Below are positions 43,986 through 55,066 of a stretch of DNA of 60,000 nt, one piece after another. The stretch comes from Symsagittifera roscoffensis (Eukaryota > Xenacoelomorpha > Acoela > Convolutidae): positions 20,344,701-20,404,700 of the forward strand of contig NC_087063.1 of the NCBI RefSeq assembly GCF_963678635.1, given 5' to 3'. Position numbers and translations under genes: made by a program. The notes beneath the pieces are model-generated. The model did not search any database. It was not told the DNA's origin and saw nothing but the letters and a program-made list of their open reading frames with translations. Position 1 is the first letter of the stretch; the number at the start of each line of letters is the position of its first letter.

Positions 43986-45514
43986 TTATGGGTAAATCTT
44001 TATATTTTGTGATGGTTGAGATTGTCGCGGTCTTTGTGTGCAATATTCTTGTGTATATGGTGCAAAAATGTCTGGTTGATGATAATCATCATCATCAGAT
44101 GATAAGTAATTTGTGCAATAAGTTGTTTGTTGTTTATTCCTATTTTGTTGAAAAAATGGGTAATTTTCACTATTATCTTGTGGAGGGTGTGGATTATCTT
44201 GAAAATTTACTGAATTGGTCGATGTATTTGGAAGATTCCAATCGTGAGAACATAGGCTTTGTATATTTTTTTGGGGGAGTTGATTTTTTTTTGACTGATT
44301 TACACAATTATAGTTGTGTTCTGCAAAGCTGTTTCTTGTGAACGTTTTTCGTGTTTTTGACGGTTTTGTCATTGGTCTATATGTCTGATAGTCCATATGT
44401 GAATATTTTGGGGCAACCGAAGGTTTAACGGTCGATTGTAAGGTTACTTGTGGTAATGTTGTATTTTTATTTTTAGGTGTTGTGAGGTTTGGACGTAATG
44501 GTGAGATACTTTGTTGTGTAGTTGTTACTGTTGTTTGAACTATCTCTTCATTTATGAAGTGTGATGGTGATTGGATATCTTTTTGTGTAAGATTTCTAGT
44601 TCCATTGAGGTTTTCATGATGTATAACTGTCGAATTTAAGCTGTTATTTTGTGTATCAGGTAAAAATGTATTATAATTTAAAGGTGTTGCATCAATTGTT
44701 AGTGGTAATACTTTTACATAATCTTTGTGAAAAGATGTTGTACTTATTGCTTGACTTGAGATATCTGCTGGAAATTTAAAAATGCTGGATGAGACCATTC
44801 GGGGTCCCAAACGTAATCTGATTGTTCTGCAATGACAGTGTCGTCATTGGTACTTTGGGGTCTAACGTTTTTTCTTGCTTGTTCAATTAAATCGATAATA
44901 TGTGTAAAATAATCAATTGTAAACCATGCTAGTATCTTTTGTAAATCATGTTTAGCGTTTTGTGAGACATCATTATTGGTAAAGTTTTCACGGATTGCGG
45001 TTAAAAATGTTAAAAATGCGGCGATTTCCTTTCTTACTTTTGTATGTTTTGATGTTTGGACTGGTGATGTACTTTGAGCTTCTGTTCTTTCTAATATAGA
45101 TAAATAAATATATATTATTGCAAAAACTTCGTTGGTGAATTTTGAGTTTGCTCTCTGTGAGTTTTGATATTGTATGCTTTTGATATATTCTGTGAATACT
45201 TTTGAAAATTCTAAATCAATATCGTCTGTTTGGATAACGTATTTACCATGAAGTGTTCTTGGTGTACTGAATTCTATGGTGTAGATTCCGTATTGTTGTG
45301 TTAGGTTACATATGTCTTTCAAATAATGTTCAATAATTTATCTTTTGATTTTTATATCTGGGAATTCTGATTTGCATGGGCTGATTCCTGGTTCAAACAA
45401 ATTTACGAGTAAATTTTTGCAAAATCGTGTTTGTCCTCTATCATTGAGTGAATTTATAATAAAGGGAAAAACTGCTTCTTCGTCTGGACTTTCATCACTT
45501 TGAGTGTTGCTCAT
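43986..45514 (-). pseudogene. p2: ~510-codon ORF before gag (element A)
   Basis: It starts at the ATG at 45,514 (MSNTQSDESPDEEA), inside the end of p1, in another phase. The N-terminal 250 residues look globular (FEPGISPCKSEFPDIKIK, YGIYTIEFSTPRTLHGKYVI, KHDLQKILAWFTIDYFTHII). The C-terminal half is Ser/Thr/Gln/Asn/Pro-rich. A TAA at 45,338 stands where element B has a Gln codon, and a 1-nt deletion near 44,770, absent from element B, splits it into the frames ending at 44,744 and starting at 44,810. Element B (59,203 onward) keeps the same protein. It ends 30 bp before the gag ATG. I recognise no domain. Conservation in two copies shows it is a genuine element gene. Confidence 0.65.
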
Positions 45515-45944
45515 TTTTTCGTTTGATGACTGTTAATATATAATTATCAATATGTCTAATTGGTTGATTCCAATTGTATAGATGTACTGGTTTGTTTTTT
45601 ATTCTATTTTTTCCTCTTTTTGATGAGTTTGAAGTTGTTTCTGAACCGGAAAAATATAACTGATCATGGATTGGGCAATTTTTGTTTACTGATTCTTTTA
45701 ATTTGTATAGTGCGTCTAGACTACTGACTTCTGATTCGGAGAATGCATTTCTATTTTTTGAAAATATTTTTCGTGTTATCTGTCTTTGTTTACTTATAAT
45801 TTTTCTTTTTATTGTTTGTCGTTTTGTTCGAATGTATCCAACTGTTTGTGTATGTGGGGTTATTACAAGATCGTATTTTTGGTTGTCTATTTCACAGTTG
45901 TGTAATACGATTGTTTGTTTATTTCCTAATTTTTTCAATGACAT
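45495..45944 (-). CDS. p1: 149-residue basic protein, first ORF of element A
   Basis: Intact here: ATG 45,944 (MSLKKLGNKQTIVLHNCEID), stop at 45,495. Residues 1-40 are mixed and beta-looking (YDLVITPHTQTVGYIRTKRQ). The middle is strongly basic (KRKIISKQRQITRKIFSKNR). A Ser/Glu-rich part and CPIHDQLYF follow, and the tail is basic (YILTVIKRKNEQHSK). The last 20 nt overlap the p2 start. Element B has the same protein (58,762-59,222) but frameshifted in the Lys/Arg run. Its position directly after the leader makes it the first translated ORF. The basic middle suggests nucleic-acid binding or nuclear entry; this is inference. No known Gypsy protein comes to mind. Confidence 0.6.
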   Translation of the reverse strand: MSLKKLGNKQTIVLHNCEIDNQKYDLVITPHTQTVGYIRTKRQTIKRKIISKQRQITRKIFSKNRNAFSESEVSSLDALYKLKESVNKNCPIHDQLYFSGSETTSNSSKRGKNRIKNKPVHLYNWNQPIRHIDNYILTVIKRKNEQHSK

Positions 45945-47204
45945 AAGGTTTAGGATGAGGGATGCAAGAAGTTATTAGTGATTTTAATTTTCCTAGACTG
46001 TTAGTCCGTACGATTTTTTTGGTTAGCTTAACCTGGGTCTTTCTGTTCAGGGTTGGAGAGAAAAGTATATCAATTCCGAAAAATGATTTTTATTTTCTCG
46101 TGGCTAGTCTAAGTTAAGGTGTTAACTTACTTAATCTTATTTAGGGGTAGTGATTGTGTTCAAGGGTTGGAGAATAGTAAATCGATCCACAAGGTTCAGG
46201 TATAATTAGAACCCAAGTAGTTCGTCAGATACTATCTTAAACTTTCTAAGTTTAAGATTTATCCTGGGTCAGGTAAGAGGAGGTTTCAAGTGAAGGATGA
46301 ATAACCGAAGTTCTTCACTGTTTAGCCTAATTTGAATGGTTAGCGTAATTAAAAAATTTCTATTATTCCTGGGTCTTTTGAAAATGTTGGGTAGTGAATC
46401 GACGTTTGAGGTCGTTAGACACCTGATAAGTGGGTGGGGGAGAACAAAATTATTCTTTTTGATCCAAGAATAAGCCTTGATGATCAGAATTTAAAATTTA
46501 TAAGATAGAAAATTGATTTAGATCCAACGAAAGCCTTGATGATCTGGTTTAAAGATTAAATTAAATTTAAAATAATTTAAATTTATTGGTAAAAGGTTTT
46601 AGTTTTTGGTGATATTAGTTGATTTATGATTGCTGTTATGTTTAGGTGATGAAGCTGGAACAACAAGATGATTTATATATATACTAACAATTTTTTTTCA
46701 TGCTACTAATTTTTATTTTTGACTTTAAATAAATATTTTTTCAAATATGTTTTATGTATTACTGCAGAATTGGAGGGAACGATTTGAGATCTTTTTATCA
46801 ATCGTTATTGTACAATAAAAATATTATCTAGCGCCTGAAATTATCATTGAAGATTTCCTTCAAGGATCTTATGTTTGCAAGTGAATATCTAAATTCATTG
46901 CTAGTTAGATTCTAAATATAAAAGTTTGCGTTGGCTTTTGCCGTACGCCATCGACCATGAAACTAAATGGTAAGTTTCGATGTAGTCGTATGTCGTCTCT
47001 TGTCCGAGGTCGTTTTCCAATACCGGGTAGTTCTCGTGTTGTGCGGAACAGCGGCTCTGATCTATTGAGTCGTAGAGACATTTCAATTAAGTTATTGTCG
47101 TGTAACATTTTGAAAATGTTTTGTCTAATTTCTAATATATTTTTGGTTAATTCTAAGCTATTTTGTTTTTAAGGTCTTTATTCGAGACTTTTGGTCGCAC
47201 CAGA
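45945..47204 (-). promoter_or_regulatory. leader of element A (primer site and repeated hairpins)
   Basis: 1.26 kb between LTR and p1. The PBS begins 2 nt inside the LTR. Two copies of a bulged hairpin (GATCATCAAGGC, then a short loop, then CCTTGGATC) lie at 46,461-46,486 and 46,521-46,545. A GGTTGGAGA-AGTA-ATC motif occurs at about 46,053, 46,164 and, more degenerate, 46,388. Element B keeps both sets at the same spacing. An RNA packaging or dimerisation role is plausible but inferred. Confidence 0.6.
47187..47202 (-). promoter_or_regulatory. primer-binding site of element A
   Basis: On the element strand TGGTGCGACCAAAAGT follows the LTR after two bases (TC). It starts with TGG, complementary to a tRNA CCA end. 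Element B has TGGTGCGACCATAAGT at the same place. The tRNA species was not identified. Confidence 0.7.
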
Positions 47205-47612
47205 TGAGTTATGATCGAGGTGTAACTCATAGAGTAATTTCGGATAGGGTACACCGTCTGCTCGTCACGCTATCGTATTTTCGGCCGGATAGAGTCGTGC
47301 AACTTCTTAGTCTAATACCGATCCTAATCTTACTCTTATATCTACTAGTCTCAGGATGTTTAACTAGTCTCTTCTAGGCTCAATAGATCAAGAGTATACT
47401 GGCTTATTGCGATTGCTGAAGTTCTCTTGGAGAGGTAACTAATTTCTAAGTTAAATTCAAATCTCTCTGGTGCTGAAATTACAAGTAATTTCAGCACTTA
47501 CAAATAAATGGGTTGTTAGTTAGATGGAATATGATTGATTAATATTAAATATTTTATAGTGATAAAATATCTAATTTATCCAATATTAAAATGTAGTTTA
47601 GATCAGGTTCCA
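47205..47612 (-). repeat. 5' LTR of element A
   Basis: Plus-strand limits TGAGTTATG (47,205) and GGTTCCA (47,612). It is about 97% identical by eye to the 3' LTR outside one 19-bp segment. It carries the promoter for the element. An AT-rich TATAAGAG on the element strand is a possible TATA box. Confidence 0.9.
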
Positions 47613-47616
47613 AATC

Positions 47617-50600
47617 CTCAAAAAGAGCACACTTTTGACAGTTAATCCGACAAAAACAAACTATCGAGTCTCCGATATATCAATTGTTTTAGACAAGCGT
47701 CTCTGTCTTCTTGTTTTTCAGCGTAACACCTCTGAATCCTGTAATGGCCTCAAGACGCTTGAGTTAAGTTGAAGCATTATAATTAACCCTATTTATCCTG
47801 TTTGAAATACAGTGATCAGAGTAAACCGAAAAACAAACAATTGTTACTTTGTAAAAAACCATCCCTGATGAAAAATTTTCTCAAAATTAAGCTCCAGACA
47901 ATTAAATCTTTTAGATGGTATAAATAAATTTTATCAAAAACACGTAGCTCATAAGTCAAAAAGTTGCTGAATAAAAAGTCAACCCAAGCATAAATATTCC
48001 GTCTTTTCCGAACAACAAGAAGGATCGAATCAAGGCAAATCCAAAAATGTCATGACTTCTTTTTAAGGTATATAGAGCAGTGTTTGCTTTAAAATATTGA
48101 AACTCTCAAAAAATAGTTTTAGCAGGCAAAATTTATGCATAGAATTATAGAGCTTTGAAAACTTGTACGGCATAGACAAATATGGTAAGCAATGATTTTG
48201 TATCGTGCAGCGTAGGCAGCAAAATTTTCGGCTCAAAAATATTCGCAACTTGAATTGAAGTAAGCTAATTGATCAAACTACTGAGTTCATAGCCGCAAAA
48301 TAGAATGATATCGAGAGTACAAAAGCGCCGCCACCGAGTGAAAACAGTTGCAAGAAAAATTGTCTTTATAAGCTTCAGGTACTTTCGTTTTTTAATCTGT
48401 GAAAAAATTAGTGGCTGGGAAGTGAACTTCGCAAGGAGAGAAAAAAATATGTTGCGAGCGCAAATTTTTGATCAATTTCTTCAAAATTTAAAACAAAAAT
48501 GATTATTAAATGATTTTTTCGCTTTCCTTATCGGAAAAGACTTTTTGTTGCTTTTTGGTTTTCGAATTAAAATTCCTCAAAAATAGCATACTTTCAACCA
48601 TTTCTCCGGAAAATGATTTTATCAAATTGTTGTCTCTGTAAATTGTTTTAGAACCGACGCTCTGTTTTTTTTATTTTCAGCGTAAAAACATTATAGTTCT
48701 GCAATTGCCACAAGTTAAGTGTTAAGTTGAAGCCAAGAAAGCTGATTGTATATCAGTGCAAAGCCCTAAATGTTCCAACTGTCTTCTATTTTTGATCAAA
48801 TACTTTTTGCTTAAAACAAACTGATAAATCCTTGAAAATTTAAAAAGTTTTCTTTATTTTATCACATTTCAAGCTATGTTAAGTTAAAATGGAGCTTTTT
48901 TGCGAAGAAGTAGCATAATAAAAAAAGCACATTGATTGTGTCAATTCAATAAGGAAAAATTTTTCTTCGCTTACGCTTCAAAGGAACGGAATATTTTGCG
49001 CAATAATTCTACATATTGTTGAATAGATTGCTCGTATCACTGCATAGCCGTACATAATCCGACTGCTTTTTAATGTGTAAGGAACATAACTCGTTTAAAA
49101 TATTGAAAACTTTTGCGTAGAGTTTTTGGGTTTCGATGACAACCATTTTGCCAAATTTATAATACATGGTGATAGTTTAACGTGTAGCGTTGGCACCAAT
49201 TTATTTCGGCCCAAAAATCTTTCAAAAATGAATTCAGGCAAGCTATTTGAGTTAACTATTGTGTTTACAGACGCAAAAAATAATTTTTATTAGTTGACAG
49301 GGAGTGTTGGGTGAAAATTATCGAAAAACTCTTTTTTCATCACTAGCGTCATGATTTCATCAGCAGCCACTTCAAGTAACTTAAATCGGGACATGGTGGT
49401 TTTGACTTAATTTAAGTTATTTTTCAGTTATTAGACTTTTTCCATTTTTTTCTTGAAATTTAGCCAAGGATAAGAACGTATTACAATTTCACGGGAATGT
49501 TTCAAAAGGTGCTAAATATTAAACTGCTGTCAGGCAGTCAGGCTGTAAAAAAAATTTGGCTGTATATAAAAAATTTGGAAATAGTTTTTGGTTGAAGAAA
49601 AGATTATCCGTCTTTTTCTTCAAAATTCAGAGCAAAAAATTCATCCAATGATTTTGTCATTTTTTTATTGGGAAAGCAATTTTTTGCTTTTGCATTTCAA
49701 AATAAGGTTCCTCAGAAAGAGCATATTTTTAACCGGATCTCCGAAAAACAGCTTTTATCGATTTTTTGTCTCCGTTATGTTAATTTTTGTAGAAAGGATT
49801 TTTTCTCTTTTTTGAATTCTAATAAAACACCTCTATAAACCTTTAAGGGCTATTAAATGTTTGGAAATTAGGTTGAAGCGTTTCAAAAAAGAAACAATAC
49901 AGTAGATTACTGTTGTGAAACTAGCAAGGAATGTTCCGACCAAAGCCTAAAAAAAAGACCAAAAGAATTGATTTTTGATTTAGTGCCAATTTTTTTATGG
50001 GTGGTTTAATTAAAAGTCCTGAACACAAACTAAATTTCGTTCGACAGTTACAGTAGAATACGGAAATTTGACAAAACTTCCTGTAGAAAAAAATAGTACA
50101 ATCAAAAACTCTACAAAATCTACAAGTTTTTTTTGCGGAAATTTTCGAAATTGTTTTAGAAGTTTTGATTCCCAAAATACCACCAAAACTGGAAAGTTAT
50201 CCTTACTTGAGCTGAAGTAAATTTTCACGGCTGAAATTAAGCAAAATTGCTATTGTAAGCCTGATCGCTCGCTTTCGTTCTTTTTTGCTCAAATTTAAAC
50301 TGAAATAAAAACTTTAAACCTAGTTTTCTGTATAATGGGACGAGCATTTTTTTTTAAAAAATCGTTCAAATCACAGTGGGCAGGGATTTATTATGTTAAT
50401 AAAACAAAAGTCAATAAATGATATGATAAAAAACGATCAAAAAAATTGTTAATTAGAAGATAAAAATTCCTTGGAGAAAAGAACTCATCGAAATCACAAA
50501 CAACCGTCACTTTTTTAAAAGTCAGAGCGAAATTCCTTGTACGACTTTTAACCGTTTGCCAAAGAATAGCTCTTATCAGTTAGTTACTTGCTTCTTTTGT

Positions 50601-51700
50601 GTCAATTTTTTCAAAAATGTGTCTCTGTGTTTTTTTTTGCTTTTCAGCGTAACACTTTCATAAACCTTTAATGGCCACAAAATGCATGGGAGTTGAGTTG
50701 AAGCAACTTCAGACCCAATTAGTTGGGATTTAAGTTGAAGCAAAAAAAATACGGCTGTTCGAATATCAGTGCAATGCCTTCAATGTTTCGACTGACCGCT
50801 ATAGTCAATCACAACGTTTTTGATTTAAAAAATTCTTAAGTTGTGCAAAAAAAAATGAGACGGTTTCGAATCTTTTCAGTTTTTATTTCCTAACTATCAC
50901 AACTTAAGCTAAGTAAAACAATCAAGTGATTTTTTGCATGTCAACGTAAAAATTCGAGCAAATAGTTTGCGTCAGTTCAATTTGAAAGGATTTAACTTTC
51001 CGCCTCGGGAACACTAGAACGAATTAGATTAAAGTAGTCCCAAACTCAAACTAATTTTGCTTTGCAGAAAATAAGCGTACATAAAATATCAATTCGCACT
51101 TGACCTTCAGACAGCGAATTCTGCTAGATATTACCAAAGTAGTCTCAAAAAAGCTTAGTTCATATTTCAAAATGTGACTAAATAAAACATCAATTTTTAA
51201 GGTACAGGGAGCAGCGTTCGCTTTAAAACCTTGAAACTTTAAAAAAAACGTTTGGCGGCAAAAGTTTTTCACAGACTCATCAAGTTTTGAGAACAGCCAT
51301 TTTGCCAAGTTGTCATTTTGCCAAGTTGGAGGCAGCAAAATTTTTAGGCTGAAAAAGAATCGCAATTTGAACTGTCGTAAACTATTTGATCTAACTACTG
51401 AGTTTACACACGCAAAAGTTATTGGTTACAACATGTCATTGAATGTTGGAAAGATTCACAAAAAAAAGTTTTATTCAAAATTGTCATGATTTTTTTCAGC
51501 AGCTGTTTCAGACCCCTCAAACGACCATAAAGAGATTTGTTAATTCGCCCTAATTTGAATAGCTGTTTTCAGTTTTTAGTCTTTTACATTTTCATGAAAT
51601 ATTGTCAACGATAAGAACATATTACACTTTCATCAGAATATGTATAAAAAAATGATATTTTTTTACACTCCTGAAGTTTTAAGTTTTTTTTCTGTCATTA
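47617..51700 (+). repeat. RA tandem array, main part
   Basis: About four strongly diverged units of 0.8-1.1 kb. Landmark TTTTCAGCGTAA recurs at 47,714, 48,674 and 50,641 (and degenerate near 49,810). CCTCAAAAAGAGCA-like sites are at 47,617, 48,575 and 49,708. A GAGCAGxGTTxGCTTTAAAA landmark is near 48,070, degenerate near 49,080, and again near 51,208. GATAAGAACGTATTAC is near 49,473 and 51,613. Short frames inside (48,305, 49,588) differ between units, so no gene is inferred. The interrupted first unit continues left of element A. Confidence 0.65.
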
Positions 51701-53620
51701 CAGTCGTGAAAATTAGTATTTATGATGTTTTTTCAAAATTTTTGCTCCACAACCACTTAAAATAGAAAATGATATATTCGACATTTTGCAAATGGATAAA
51801 TGGTTCAAATAACATGCCTCATTTCAATTTCGAACAATTTATAACTAGAGTTGAATCTTTGCTTATGCGTTAATACATCCGTTTACGCTCTAGTTAAGCT
51901 AAGTTGGCCAAAGTAGGAAAGTGTAATTCCACAAAATAATATGGAAAAAGATCACCAGTGAAATATGATTTCAAATTTGCGCTTAAGGTAACTGTATTTA
52001 TCGGATGATATATCAATTTCTTTCAAAGACTGCTATTTTAAAAATCAAAATACGCCAAAAAACCAACTCGAGGACAAGTAGTACGTCACTTTTTTGTCGA
52101 AAAAAAAACTTTAAATATTTGTCGAAAAACTGATATTCATCGTTTTTCAATTGTGCTAAGAGTTCTTATATTTTTGGTCTTTAATTTGAATGTGATTGCC
52201 CGAAAAATAAACGCAGCTTTATAACGTATAACTAAACACTCGTGGAGTTTTCCGATGCACAAATTTGTGCATTTAGGTTTCGGTTACATGAATCCGCGGG
52301 AGACGAGCATTTAAACGAGTAAAAATGAAAAAAAAAAACGCGTTTGATCGATCAATTCGACGCGACGTTGTCTAGAGATGAGCATTGAAACAATTAAATT
52401 ATTAACAGAAGAGCACTTGCATATGCATTTGAACGAGCGTTCCCCTGCGATGAACAAGGGTATTCCAATCAAGTACTAGGTTTTTTCCCGAAAATAACTT
52501 TGTTCACAGAATGGTCAAAATTATGAATGGCAAGCTTTGGTTGAGTTCATAATAAATTCAATATTGGCGTCTCGGACACACGTGGTCTGTAGGTACCAAA
52601 TACGCCTGGGACGGCAAATTTTCTGGGTTCGGATCTGACAGTAAAGGATGTTTTTGCTTGAAATGAGAAATTTTCCCTTTTAAAAAATGTTGTCCTAATA
52701 CTTGTCTGCTCATGTTTTGTCAGCTTGTTGCCACATGGTAGAATAGTTTTTTTTGCTGTACGCAAATTACTTTGTAGTTCTTTATAGTGTTTTGGCTTAC
52801 TTCTGCTGTTTTTAATTTTAGTTACTTTGACTTCCTATATTTCTTTTTTGCTTAAAAACTTTATTCTGCCCAAATGATTTTGGCTTATTTTTTTTCGGCT
52901 TAGTTAACTAATTTTGAAACATAATTTTGCCCCTCTGGATCGCAAAAAATGCTAAAAAACTAGAAATTATAGTTTTTCATGACAACAAATATTTTTTTTA
53001 AGGTTTTTGTTATTTCTTATCTTTTTTCGCTAAATAGGTTTCGGGCTATAATATACTGGATAAGTGGCCTCACATTGTTTCATTTGACGCGCAAACAAAG
53101 GTTTGTGCTAGTGTGTGTGTTTTGAGGGCGAGGAGGTTTGTTAACTTCTCATAAGTCTTTAAGTATGGTGTACAGATTTTTTTCCGACTTACAGGATTTC
53201 TGCTGAAGTATTTTCGGTATTTTCGGACATTTTCGGAGCATTTGAACATGCAAAATTAAACATGAGAATCCGCTTACCAAATTGATTTGGGTTCCATAGC
53301 CATATTCATGTCGCAGGCCACGCTCCATTGAGAGCCGATCGGTATTTCACCCGGGTTCACCAATGTCAACCGATGTACGTTAAAGCTAACAAAGTCAAAA
53401 ACGGTCATAGTTGGTCTCAAAAAGTCAAAAATGGACATAGTTTGACCATTTCGGTTGAATCATGAGTCGAGCAGCTCAGCCGAGCCGGCTCTCATACTTC
53501 AAAAAAACCATTTCCAATGATATTACCTTAGAGGGATATTTTGGTTTAGCTTTTCGAAAAAAAATTACTACTTGCAAAGCTACATTCATGGGTGTTCTGT
53601 CTTTGTATATGTACTCTTAG
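51701..53620. other. gene-less stretch
   Basis: Mostly AT-rich unique-looking sequence. Short local repeats (GGTCATAGTTGGTC / GGACATAGTTTGACC near 53,404-53,445). No supported gene; the 72-codon minus frame at 52,547 has no recognisable feature. Confidence 0.4.
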
Positions 53621-55066
53621 TTAGTTTTCCGACGTCGAAGAAGATTGTCCAATACTACTTTTGGCATTTTGAAAGGGGCTCCGTTTTGCATTTTTATGTT
53701 CCGCAGTTTCAGCCGATGTAACTAAGTTTTCAGAATGCGTTCCAGCTCCATAATTGATCGACTTTGTCGGAGGCTCCTCTCCAAGGTTTATCGATGTCTC
53801 CTGGAACAGCGAAACACCTGGTGATTTCAATGTAGACGTTGATAACTCTTCAGCTTGATTAGGCATGTTGCTCACGCTGTTGTAACTACACCCAACAGGT
53901 ATTTCGGAACTGGATTCATCAACAATCGGTTGCTTCTCGTCGACAAGAGTGTTCTCTTCAAGGTCAGTTATAGTTTGACTAGTTTCGGTTCCTTTGATGG
54001 CAATTTTGCTAACTTCCTCGAGGTCAGTTCCACTTTCAGTGGAAATGGGGTTTCCTATTGGTATTGATTGAATGGTAGTGGCGTGTGGGCGATCGTTGAT
54101 TTCGTTCGGCGGATCCAGAGATGCTATGTTCAGTGCGTCTAAATAAACTAAAAATTGGGATCTGTTCAAGTTACTGTCCTCATCGCAAAAACTATAGCAG
54201 AGGGCTCTTCGCAATAAAGTTTCACAGTCAGAGATAAAGGGTTACGAGAAAAAAAAAACAGATTCCCCACCTGACCTAATGACATGAACTATAATCGTAA
54301 ATCGGATACGAAAACAACATGTCCTCGCTAAAATCTTGACTTTTCAAAATAACACAGAAAATCCGACTATCACATCGATCCCAAAAATTTTGTTAAACAA
54401 AAAGAACTTCAGAAATTTTCTGAAAAAAGTGATTTTTTTTGTTGTTCGTTCACTCTTCGCTCTAAACAGCAGAAAAATTTTGATAAAAAAAGTTTGCAAT
54501 AAACAAAAATCAGCGGAATCAAAATCGTTTTCATCAAAATCGGTTACCCAGCAAAAAAGCACGGTTTATTGTAGATACACAGTTTGGGCACTACCTAAAG
54601 AGTAACTGGTGTAATAATAGGAATCAGCTTCCGCAGGCTCTGTTGGGCCTCTACCTGACACACCCTTCTCGGCTCGATCTGACCTTTGCAAAGCTGCAGT
54701 TTGATCACGTGATTCCTGCAAGTACTGCAGGTGCTCCTCATTAGCGAGGTCATTAGTATTCGTTACATCATTATTCGTTAAATAATTATTCGTTACATCA
54801 TCATTTGCGACATCATTTTTCGTCTCGACTCTCACCCTGTTTTCTGGTGTCAAATTTGTTTTATCATTTGATCTTCCGGCCTGTTCTGGGTAGTTTACAA
54901 CGTTTGGAGGTTCTTCTTTACCGCGAACTATAAATGGGCTCTCGGAAGTTTCGTTGCGGCAACTGGTGGATCCTTCGTTGAAGTGTAAAATGATTGAAGA
55001 GTTTTGGTTCCCACTTATGTTCACATGGTACCTCGGACACTGTTGGTCATCACCTCTTTGTGCCAT
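53621..55066 (-). CDS. possible two-exon gene for a 351-residue disordered protein
   Basis: Exon 1 runs 55,066-54,595 from ATG (MAQRGDDQQCPRYH). GTAGTG at 54,594 and an AG at 54,205 (GCGAAGAG) bound a 390-nt intron with a pyrimidine-rich tract. Exon 2, 54,204-53,621, continues in phase (joint codon GCC) to a TAA. The protein is polar and largely disordered, with a repeated NDVTN-type stretch in exon 1 (TNNYLTNNDVTNTNDLANE) and long Ser/Thr/Glu-rich parts in exon 2 (IDLEEV-like, PIGNPISTESGTDLEE). GC is higher than in the flanks. I recognise no domain. The acceptor is not a strong one, so two separate ORFs or a pseudogene remain possible. Confidence 0.4.

Larger units (their letters stand above)
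28791..47612 (-). mobile_element. element A: complete 18.8-kb env-bearing Ty3/Gypsy-type retroelement with extra ORFs
   Basis: A 408-bp LTR (47,205-47,612) and a 389-bp LTR (28,791-29,179) bound the unit; both run TGGAACC to AACTCA on the minus strand. The flanks share AATC (28,787-28,790 and 47,613-47,616), a 4-bp target duplication. Joining the flanks recreates the RA repeat seen uninterrupted at about 48,560. Gene order on the minus strand: leader, p1, p2, gag, pro, RT, RNase H, integrase, a membrane/Pro-rich ORF, env-like, a post-env ORF, a short ORF, 3' LTR. Gypsy elements are commonly 5-9 kb, so this is about twice the usual size. The LTRs differ at about 3% of sites apart from one 19-bp indel. 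Coding parts carry stops and frameshifts, so the copy is dead. Confidence 0.9.

Noticed and set aside
28791-47612. Alternative genetic code, suggested by many in-frame TAA in element A
   Set aside because: The stops replace different residues (Gln, Ser, Tyr by comparison or motif), TGA and TAG also occur, frameshifts are present, and element B has sense codons at some of the same places. Neutral decay explains them.
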